Positions 19,548-30,000 of a DNA stretch of 38,872 nt are shown here, piece after piece. The DNA is from Linderina pennispora (lineage: Eukaryota > Kickxellomycota > Kickxellomycetes > Kickxellales > Kickxellaceae). Below the pieces are notes generated by a model that saw only the letters and a list, made by a program, of their open reading frames with translations, had not been told where the DNA came from and did not search any database. Position 1 is the first letter of the stretch. Each line of letters begins with the position of its first letter. The stretch spans positions 1 to 38,872 of the forward strand of contig NW_024468332.1 in assembly GCF_002104995.1 (NCBI RefSeq), in the 5' to 3' direction. Made by a program: the position numbers and the translations under genes.

Positions 19548-20451
19548 TAACCCATCCCATTAACGATTGCATTTCTCCCTTACGTCTGCCACACTAGTTC
19601 CCTCCCCTCTGCTTCTTGTTCATCTACTGCCCTGCTCCATGTTGTTCTGTTTTTGTTTTGTTTGTTTCATAAACCGTCCCCTAATGGAAAATAGCTAGTA
19701 GCTGCCGGGCATGGTCTGGAAAAGCCGTTGGGCGTGCCAGCTAGACCCAACGCCCATGTTGATCCTCGGAACACTCAGCCGCTCTCTGGATCAACAATCT
19801 GCCTCAAATGGCCCGAGTTCTACTGGCAAGACAGGACATTTGGCGCTGTTGGCAGTGAAGCAGCAGCGCACCTCGATGCCACCACAGCAGGCCGGCCACA
19901 TGCATATTTGGGCACATGCTGGCAACAGCCCCTTCTCTTTGCTCCTCAAGTCATGCTTGTGCATCTTATTCCATGCACCACGCTCTCCATTCCAACTATA
20001 CAGGCCTATGACCAGTCCTTCAGCCCTGTGCTGCTTGTTTTTATCCATCTACACGTTCACAACGCAGTCGAGCAAGAGTGTCCTTCATCCACTGATGCCG
20101 TGTCTCCAGGCAGAGGCATACATGGATATCCATTCTCCACTCTGATAATCTAGCTCCCGAGATGAGTGTGGTAGTCTCGTTGAATACGCTGTCCCTTGAT
20201 CTTGAACCTACAGAAGACAGCTAAAAACGAAATGCTAATACCCGCTGGTTCTTGATGCGAGGAAAGGCCTATTAAAGTGGATAGGGCGCACACACATGTT
20301 TGTCACAGCATGATAAAGCTTTTGGCGGGATTTTAGTAGAAACAAGACACTGAGATGTAAACAGAAAATACAGATGTTTTGAGAACCGAGTATGCGACTT
20401 TGTGGTAACCATTTTTCGCTTTTTAAACACACGAGCCATTTTCGTCTTTCT
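19548..20451. other. Convergent intergenic between RING gene and arrestin gene
   Basis: 900 bp between two 3' ends. No gene recognised; plus-strand frames at 19711-20145 and 19728-20153 overlap each other and lack any family likeness. T-rich sequence right after the RING gene stop (19560-19680) fits a fungal 3' untranslated region. Confidence 0.45.
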
Positions 20452-23117
20452 TCACCGTGACACCTTGATTGATGAGTTCTTGCGCAGCCTGAACAGACCG
20501 CGCTCATTAGCACGCTCACGCTCACTAGACCGCCGGGCCATTGATGATTTGAAGTACCCGGCGTCATCATCGCTGTCAAAGTCATCTCCCGGAAGGTCTG
20601 GCGGCGGCGAGGCAGCAGCCATAGTCATCTGTGCTGACGTATGCGGACGCTGCAGCTGCGGCTTTTTCGACTTGCTAAATGTCGGGAACCCGAATCCCCC
20701 GCTCAGGACGTCGCCAGGCGGGACCGGCAGCGAGGCAGCTGGCTGCTGCGGCAGCGGAATCAACCCAGTGTCGTGCTTCACCACATTGAATGGTGCCGAA
20801 ATGAGGTCCTTTATGGCCCCTCCTCCTCCTGAGCTAGCCTTGCTGGGCACAGGCTGCAGCATCAGGTTGCCCTCATATGCTCCAGCACTGTTGGTAGACG
20901 TGTGTGCTGAGCTGTATGGCGACGGGATCAGCCCACCCTGGTATGCGCTGTGTGTCGGCGACTGCGGTGGCAGGGGCGGCAGCTTCTGCTGTGTAGACTC
21001 GGGGTAACGTGCAGACACTGGTGTGACCATTGTGGTTGGCGAGTAGTTGTTGCTGGTTGGCATTGGGGCATCAGGCAGCGGCGGCGGCGGCGATGTCGAC
21101 ACCTGCATCACCGACGACTGCGACGGCATCTGCAGCATCGATGGTGGTGGTGGCGGCGGCAATGGCCGCGCCCGGTACCGCTCTTCAGCAGGGTCTTCTG
21201 CTGTGCTCATCGACGACTGCATCGACGAATGCATCGACCGGCCATCAAAGCTGTACTCGGACTTGTGCGAGCTGCCCATTGTCGAGTGCTTGAGGCTCCG
21301 GCTGGTCGAGGGCTTTCCTGAGGCTTTGCTGACAGAAACAAGGTCGCTGGGGACATCTCCAGGTCCAGAATAGTTGCTCTGCTTGAGCATCGACAGCACC
21401 GGGTACGGCCGCTGCACCGGGTGTACCTCGTAGTAAGCAACTGGAAGCGACCCAGCAAGTCCGTTGCGTGGGCCCTGGAACGAGGTAATGCTCGGCGCCC
21501 TGTTCAGCGTCGGTGACTGCAGGGTGCTGACAAACGACTGGGCATCGGTGCTATTGCTCCGCTCGAGCTGAAGCATCGACATCTGCCGGTTCAGCATGGA
21601 AACCGCCGACTGTGGGTCGCAGGTCAGCAGCTTGACTGGGAACTCGGTGTACACTGCGCGGTCGCTGGAGCGCCAGTTGGGCAGCACAATATCCAGCCGG
21701 ATGTAATGCGTGAACTCGAGGTGGTCGCTGCCAAGCGGACTGCACGCCATCAAGGGAATGGGGAAGTACATCGTCTCGTTCGTCACGGTGCTTCCGTTCT
21801 TCGTTGTCGATTCTACAATTGAAGGGGCCAGGACATGCTTGTAATTAGCTAGTGAAGAGGCACGGCGATTTCCAGCAATACAGCAAATAGCTCCCTATCC
21901 GAATATGCATGCGCACATGAGGAACATGGATTGCCCACATTCAATAATCCCTCTGACGCTCGTAAATTGGCAGTGCAACCAATCCTTGACCACCATCGCA
22001 CATCGATGAAAGCAGAAGAAGGCATATATCTGGTTGATTTTTTTTTTGGCTTCTTTCGGATGCGAGACGGTGCATACGCCGTGCTCTCCCACAGTCTTTG
22101 CCTCCTCTGTGGAGAGGGGAATCCAGGATGCACTGAATATGCAGCAGTTGCCTCTAGGCGCTGGCGTCAGCCGAAGGACAAATGTTCCCATGGTGCTCAC
22201 CCCCAAAGCTGCTTACCTGAGCTATCTGCGCCGGTCAGCTCGTCGTTGAGGAAAAAGTTGTACACGGATGACCGCACCAGCTCTGCGTGTGCCAGCTCGC
22301 GATCGGCCGACCAGTGCGGCTGCGAGAACGTGCTCTTGGTGCCCTCGCGACAGTTGGTGCGCTCCATCAGCCGAGCGACGACCTTGGTCCAGTTCGTGCT
22401 CGACAGCTCCTTGATTGACATGTCAATCTTCACCTTGGATCCAGGGAGGATCTGGTGGCCGGTGATGCCTGCGCGCAGCTCAACCGCAGCCTTGCCCTTC
22501 TTGCCCTTCTTCTCAAAGTAGAGCGTCTCCATGATATTGAGCGTCTCCAGGTTCAGCGACTGTGTAATCAGCGGGGCGCAGTGCACGTCCTTCTCGACCA
22601 CAGCAATGCTGTATTCCGACCGCTGATCCAGCGGTACCTTGACGAGCGCGCGCAGCGTGTACCGATAGTCGTACTCTTGGCGCTCGATTGACTGGGGGTA
22701 GTTGACGTTTGGCATCTGGCAGGTGAAGTTGAAAACGTGGATGCCGTCGGAGAGCACCGACGAAGGGCTGGGTCCGTCGTGTGTCGGCTTCCATACTGTC
22801 ACTGCTATCGAAAATAGCTGTGTCTTTATGAACTTTGACAGGCCCTTGAGCGCCGACATCCGACGCTCTGTTCCGGTGAACTCGAGTGTCACCTGCGACG
22901 CATACACGGGGCGCGAGAGCTGGAGAACCACCACGCCCGAGAACCGGTCGTTAGGGCGTACTGGGTGCTCCATGTCGTTGCCCGAAGACGTCGACAGCTT
23001 GAAGAGCGTAATTTGATTTTGGTTAGACATCTCCATAAATGTGCTGCTCAGTCTCTTTTTGCGAGATCTTAGCTCGAGGACCTGGAGCGTGTTGTAGAAT
23101 CCTACATCGTCCGACAT
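20452..23117 (-). CDS. Arrestin-like (alpha-arrestin) protein, two exons
   Basis: Two-exon gene: exon 1 is 23117-22217, the intron is 22216-21813 (404 bp; GTAAGC donor, TTGTAG acceptor) and exon 2 is 21812-20452, giving 753 residues. The frames join exactly in SS|ESTTKNGS. Residues about 20-165 form the arrestin N domain (RPNDRFSGVVVLQLSRPV, HVFNFTCQMP) and about 190-360 the C domain (ITGHQILPGSKVKIDMSIKE, FTHYIRLDIVLPNW). The following 390 residues are disordered, rich in Ser, Met and Pro runs, and end in a basic tail (RERANERGLFRLRKN). Alpha-arrestins bring Rsp5 to membrane cargo through PPxY motifs; I find no PPxY here, so recruitment may differ or be indirect. A TATAAA at 23150-23145 is only about 30 bp before the ATG; a TATATA near 23290 is an alternative. 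Confidence 0.88.
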
Positions 23118-26100
23118 GGCTGTGGTTTAGGAATATGCGTACAGTTTATAAATGCGGGGTGAGGAGAGGGGGATGACAAATAATTATGTGCGGTGAATGT
23201 TTTAGAGCCGCCGATGTAACAAGAGAGAAAAAGTGGAAATTAAAGTCGGCAGAAGATGCCAGCTGGAGGGATGGGCAGCCCTGGGGAGATATATACAAGG
23301 GGTGGTCGGGCGGAGCAGCTGAAACTCTGGGCGCAGAAGACAATGCACTAGCGTAAGTCTACAGCATAGCGAGCAACCAAGAAGGCAGGCGGGTTTTGCA
23401 AGGGGGCACATGGCACCGCAAACCAGAATAGGAGCAGCGGCTGGCTTAGTGGACACTCAAAGCTATTTTGCTTTTGCAGCCCAATAATATGCCGAACCTG
23501 TAAACAAAATAGGGGCCGGGGAGGAGGATGAGCAGATGGTGCAGAATTGCGAATCCATGTTGTTTGGCACAAGCGGCCCAATTACAGTGCCGACATACCG
23601 TCCTATTGCGTTTAGCGCGGTTCCCTGCTCGTCAGCCCTAGAGGGCCGTGGCTGGGATCGGCTGCAATAGCCAGTACTGCGCCCAAAATGAGTTCGCCGT
23701 AGCTGGGGCAAGCAAGGACGGACAGCATCGCTTCAACTTCGATCCGACTGCGTGGGGTATCTTTAGAGAGGAGCCCAAAGTGAGCGACGTGGTCTGTTGG
23801 CCAGTGCCAATCTACAGCGTACCTGCCACGCAAATTACACATCCATTTCCTTCGGGTAGTGTAGGGAGGATGGAGCATCAAGTGGGCAGACGAGAGTGCA
23901 AAAACAGAAGGGAGGATGTGTCGAGCAGCCCCCGGCAAATCAACAATTATGAACAGCGCAGTTTGCGAAGCCCAGCATTGACGGCAAATATTGTTCGGTG
24001 ACCAGTGAGCCGGAAATCCGTGTGTAAGGGGACGGGCGAGGAGAAAGAAAAGCCGCCGAAAAGCCGGTATGGTCCGTAGCTGTTGCACTAGAGCAAACAA
24101 AGACAGGGATGCAAGTAGGATGAAACTGGGTTTTGGCGCTCACACTGCTGGTGACTGGTGGGAGGAACAGTCGGCGCGGACTGGTTTTCATATGCCCCCC
24201 ATTTTATGCTTCCGGCGCAAGATGAGCGCATGGACGCATATACTACTTACACAGGCGGTGATGGTGGCAGTGGTGGCGGTACTGGGGAGGGGATCGTATA
24301 TCGGGATCGCAGATAATGCGGAGATGGCGTAGTAATAAAGCGCTGAGATATCGGACAGGTGGGGGAAAGAGGTGGGGTGGTGTAATACGCACAGTACAAT
24401 AATGGCAAAAAGGTAAGGAGAGAGAAAAAGAGTCACATCAAGAACACGGACAGGCCGAGGATGTGCAAGGCGCCTGCGGGACGTGTGTATTAAAAGGGAG
24501 ACGAATCCTACCGCTCGACAGGTGGGAGGGAGAATTCGCTGCTTGGAGCAGAAGGAAGCCAGCGATGGGGGGATTGTTCAGACCCAGTACCTCCTGGGAA
24601 TAAAAAGGAGCAAATAAAAACAAAATCCGGCGCTGTTCGGGTTGCGACGGCAGCTGAGGGCCAAGGAGAAGGAGCTATCTTTATCGATTAGGAAGGTGGA
24701 TGGGATCGGCGCGTTTAGAGCGTTGTCACTGAGGCTGCGACCAGCTCACAAAAGCGATTTAGCGTGCGAAGCGGGGAGGCGAGGCTGGGAGAGCGTTCGA
24801 GAGTTTGCAAAAGTGTGGAGGTGGAGAGGTGGAGAGGTGGAGGCCAATGGTGGTCCTGGCGGCCCGCCTGGGGTTTTAAAGGGCTGGGACAGAGGGTGGG
24901 CAGGCGCTCGGACATGGCCACAAATGGCCATGGCGGAATAAAAATGTTCCACATGCCTACCATGGATTTGGCCATCTGCCACCGCACAATTGCCGGCGCT
25001 CTGGGCGAATCCAGTGTTCCTGAAAGCTTTGGCAGTCTGCTGGCCAGCGTGAACACAGGCTGTATGTTCAGATAGGGCTGCGAGGCTGCGGCTATCGTCC
25101 GAGTACAGCCCTGGAACAGCCACTGCCTGGCCATGTCAGCAAATCCTTTGCACTCGCCAGCATCTGTTCCAATCCCTGCTCTGCAGCATTCGCGATTTCT
25201 GTAATGCAGCCACTGGACTCTGAGCACTCTGGCTGGCACTCTTGCGATGCTGAACCAGCCATGTAGCTTGGGGTAGCGAACAGCGAATCGCATCCTCGCC
25301 GCCACTGTCAAAGCCAGAGCTGCAGCACCCTCCAGCGATTGACTAGCGCCTATGAAACCGCACATTAAACATCCTACATCCACAGCATTGTCGACCATGG
25401 CCCATCCCTTTTTCGTTCAGGGTGGGTGGACACCGCCGCCTCCGCCAGAGGCGCCTCTGGCTTCCCTGCGCTCCCAACTGCAGACACACTGGCAAATGAT
25501 GCGGCAGCAAACCCATGCCAATCCACTATCCGCTGCGTTTGCCCTATTCTTTCTCTCGGGCCAGCTGTGACGAAAAGTTTCCATATACGGCACCTGCCAG
25601 CGATTGGTGCAATCGGTACCGGCGAGAATGATAAATAATTCGCGCGGCAAATCCTGCTCTTACAAAGCAAATCGCTCCCGCATCGATTGCAATCGATGGC
25701 AGTGCCGTCGTTGTGCATGCGTTTGCGCCGGGTTCCCATGACTGTCGCAGCCGGGACCACATTAAAAGTAGGTTTCTGCTGCCTGCAGCACATAATATCC
25801 GCAGGGCCGCTGTGGCGAATGGGAAAGCGGTGCGACGGGCTGCATTTCCAGCGAGGGTCTGTGCTGCTTGCTGCAGCGATATGTAGGATTGATGCACAGA
25901 ACCATAGCGTACTCGCCACCCTGAGACTAGGCAATCGGTCATTGGAGCCTGGGCACATATACTGAGCAGCAATGCGGGTTTCCAACCAATGTCCAACGCT
26001 GCAAACCTATGTTCCGCTGCATGCGCTTTTGCAAACAAAAATGCTAGCGGGAAGCGCCCACTGTGGCCCTCCGTTTGCAAGTCAGCCCAAAGCCCATTCT

Positions 26101-27012
26101 TCACAGTGGGGCCGGCGGGAATCGCGATATCCGAATCAAACAACAGCCTACCAAGAATGAAGCAGCTGCAGTTCCTGGGCCAAAATTGTCAAAATGGCCG
26201 AGCTCAGGCGCTGCCCCACTGCTGGGTCCCTCGGCAATACCCTGCCCCCAGAATTGCTGCTCTGCACTATTTGAGGGAGGTTAGGCACTGCCGTTCTGGG
26301 ACGGACCCGCGGATCCCCCGTTACAGCACGTAATTTGCTACGTGCTCGGCAGTTTCCCGATTTGCCCAGTGCTATACATGGTAGTGCGCTGACCCACTCT
26401 ACTCCGAGCGCAATAGGAAAGAATGAGTGTGCAGGTTGTTTGCATCAGGTGTTGCCAGCAATGCGCACATACATGGTACCGGAGCACATCTCTTTGGAAG
26501 CACGGATGTCGCGCCGATTTCTAAGCTGGAATATACTTTGGAAGCGACCGTGCAAATACACATAACCTGCTCTATTGCCGGACCTATTGTCGTACTAAGG
26601 TTGCTTTGACTACGGATGGATCCTCTCTGAGAACGCATGCAGTAATGGACCCGGGTCCCCTGCTCTTGTTTGTTATTCGACCACCTATAGCAATATGCAG
26701 GCAGCATGTGTAGGCATCATGCGCAAATCGGATGTAGTAGCAGCGCGCCGATTTCTGACAACCGTGGCACTGTGAGCGCAATATCCCCTAGAGTCGCTAC
26801 GTGTCTACATTGCGTTCACAGTTCATTGTGATCCGACCTGCGCTCTCATTCTAGGGAAAGCACATTCGCACATTCGCACATACATACTGCACAGTTCTTT
26901 TCCTTGCGGATCCCAACATCCGAAATGACCTGCGGACACAGCCGTTACACGCAATGAGGACAAAAACAAACATGCCGTTTATAGGGCAATGGTTCCCATC
27001 CAAAACAGTGCC
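23118..27012. other. 3.9-kb stretch with no recognisable gene
   Basis: Largest gene-free stretch of the window, between the arrestin start and the 3' end of the FANCM/Mph1 gene. The first 1.5 kb is purine-rich on the plus strand and is probably the arrestin promoter or leader. Open frames up to 227 codons (24715-25398 minus, 25374-25985 minus, 25544-26143 minus) overlap in different frames and have no domain, start context or biased codon use. No tRNA B-box, rRNA or transposon end was seen. It contains the short G/A-rich repeat at 24815-24843 and a CACATTCG doublet near 26865. Confidence 0.5.
24815..24843. repeat. GTGGAGAG short tandem repeat
   Basis: About three and a half copies of an eight-base unit (GTGGAG, GTGGAGAG, GTGGAGAG, GTGGAGG) within the gene-free region. 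Confidence 0.7.
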
Positions 27013-30000
27013 TTATCTATGCTGCGTGAAAAGATCCTCAGCTCGCTCGAAATCTGAGCTGCCTTGGCCGTCCTCGTCCTCGTCCTCATCGTCAGTGTAT
27101 CCAGCAACCGAGTGGACATCGCTATCATCATCGCCTCTGACTAGCATCAGCGGTCGGGTGTTCTTTCGCACTGGAGTGTCATCGACCCACCGCCGCTTCT
27201 TTTCGCGCTCAGCCAACTGCCGCATGAGCTCCGACACAGGTGTGCCCTGGCTATGCATGGCTCGGCGGTAAAAATCCATGCCATTGCTGTGGTCCGGGCT
27301 CAGGTCATCCGCAGCCGACCGTGCTGCAGATACACCACTGCGGCTCTTTCGCGGCGTATCGTACTCGACGTCCTCGTCGTCGACAATAAAGCTGGACAGG
27401 TCCTGGTCGAGATTCTCACGACTATCTTCTTCATCTTCGCTGATAACAACCTTGCGCCTTGGCCCGTCATCGCCGCTCTCACTGTCTCCGACCTCGACCT
27501 CGTTGTCAATAAACTGGTTCCAAGCAAGCTTCTTCGGTGCTTGCGGCGGTCGTTTAAGCCTTCCCCGTTCATGCCTCTTCTCGCGTCTTGTCTGGACTGG
27601 CGTCACCGTGTCGCCTTGAGCAGCCGTAGACAGCAGCGGCAGGAACGGCTGATTGCATTCTGGTGAGTCTTCTCTGTGTGCCGCAGCCCTACCGCGAATA
27701 AGTCGCCGTCGTCCGGGTCCACGCACTGGCGATGACGATGCCGGCATCGCCATGTGTTGTGACAATCCAGCTGCTGCTTCTGCCATCGGACTTGGGCTTG
27801 GGCTTTTCCTGTGGACTTGAGGACGAGCAGACCGGCGCGGCATCGATTGCGGCGAAGAGGGCGGGGCGGGCTTGGCTGCCTGGAGCGATGCCGCCGCATT
27901 GGTTCTGTGCCTATCCTCCGCACTGCCATAGTCGTCATCGGAAGAGACAGCAAGAATCTCTGCTGCATCCATATCGATGTCCAGCACACCCATGTCGATA
28001 CCGTCCAATATATCTGTGCTGGGCGCTGAATTGCTTTTTAAATCTGCCAGCCCATGACCCGATTCTGCAACCAAGAGCACAGGCTCCTCGTTCGGTGCTG
28101 CTGGAACCATGGGCTGGGTGCTTTGCATCAGGTTGTCAAGCGTGCTCAGATTCATGGACATGTCCATCAATGCCGTATCGAATTCGTCGACACTCCTCTG
28201 GGCAGCCAATGCTGGCGGACTCTCTGGAATAGGCTGGGTCGGAGGCGAGCTGCCAGTGTGGCTAGTGTGATCGCTGGCCGACAAGCCAGATCTGCTACCG
28301 CTGTCACTGGCCGCACACAGTTGCCGCGACTGATCTTCGGGCTCTGCCACGGGATCCTCGGGAGTCGAGTGCGGCTGGTTCTCGTCATAGAGCTTGTCAA
28401 AGGCACCCGGCATACCGATATTCCCAAATGGCGACTCCAGCGGCAAGTCACGACGCACAGGCAGCTGTGGGTCGTCTAGACTTGCTGGGTCGTTTAGTGC
28501 TAGATCAACTCCCGCTGTCTTCGCATCGCCAACCAGCTTAGCATGAAACGACATAGACCAGTCGAATGCCCGCTTCGCCTTTCCGCTCTTTGCTAGTTTG
28601 TCCAAAGTCTCACTCAGGTTTCGCTGCGATGTCTGGGTTTCAGTGCCTGCACTGCTCTCCCGTCGGCGCTTAGCGCTTGCTGCCGGTCCGGATGCAGGTA
28701 TTGCCGCCTTGCGTCTGACCGAGCTACGCACACTGGCTGGCTTTTTGGCTGCTGGACGCGCAGGAGTTACCTCTGCAGAGCGCCGCAATGGCGGACTGGG
28801 ACACTTCTGATCGGTTAGCATGTGCAGAAAGTCGTTTTCCAGCGGCGAAGAGTCAATCACCATGACATCGTTTGCAGCATTCTTGGATGGCCCTGGTTCG
28901 GGGGATGCCCTGCGCGCAGTCTGTGGTGGCAATGGCGGAGGCCTGAACATGTCAGTACTCCTGGACTCCCTTGGTGCAGCCGCTGCCTTGCTCAGAATAC
29001 TGTCGATATCCTCAAGCTCTTCGTCGCTGTCTCCCTTAGTGCCATTGTCGTCATCATCAGAGATCAGGCTGATCGCACTCTCAAAATCAGACATGTCGCT
29101 CTTGTTCAGAGCCAGTCTTGGCTTCTTTGGCTTTGGCTTTGGCTTGGGCGCCGGTCGATGTGCTGCTACGCGTTTTGTCTCGCGTTGGATGGCTCTCAGG
29201 GGCTGATTGACAAAAGGTCGACCCGCATCCTGCACGGTGAGAGTGCTGCCAGGCATCTTGAACCTGCTCTGTGATGATCCAGGCTGACTCTGGTCACCCT
29301 GATCGCCCAAGTCGTGGCTGAAGCGAGCGTGCTCAATACCGGCCATGACCCTCCAGTACACCTCGGACCTCTGCGTATGCGCGACCGAGCACGACGGTGA
29401 CGCTTGCGCCTGCCACGCTACACCTCGGTCCAGGATGCTAGACACAGTGCCTTTCTCAGAGCCAGGAGTGATAGCCTGTCTGGTACCGCTCGAAACCGAT
29501 GCAGCTGAGATGAAGCCGCCAGATCCACCATGGCTATGAGCCAAATCGACGTGGTACTTGTTTGTAAGCCAGACGAACTCGGCCATCTCGTCTAAATCCA
29601 CGCCAGCACCAATGCCCTGCCGCTTGCGCTTAGCCTTGGAGCTCGCAGTCGGTTTGGCTCGCCTTGTCTTGCTCTTGGATCCATGGTCCATTTCTGATGC
29701 TGCCAGGGCAATATCCTCCTTTGACACATCAATCTCCTTGCAGGCCGGCGGGCCAGTTGGCAAGCCAGGCGGGACCATTGGTGGACTGATCTCGGCACGC
29801 AGCATGAGCCCCTTCCCTGTCGAGATTTTCTGCTGCACACTCTTGTACTCTCGCTGCGCTTTCTTATATGTGTTTTCTTCTCGAGTGTCCTTGGCAAGGA
29901 ACAATATCACCGTGCCTCGCCGCGCTCGCCCTGTGCGTCCAATCCGCTGCAGCAGGCGGACCGGCGACCCAGGGGCATCGTAGTTGATAATCAGATCAAC

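Noticed and set aside
24715-25398. 227-codon minus-strand open frame in the gene-free region
   Set aside because: No domain, no promoter-like context and a random-looking composition; overlaps other frames of similar length.
25374-25985. 203-codon minus-strand open frame, with an overlapping 199-codon frame at 25544-26143
   Set aside because: The two frames overlap in different phases with no family likeness for either; not supported as genes.
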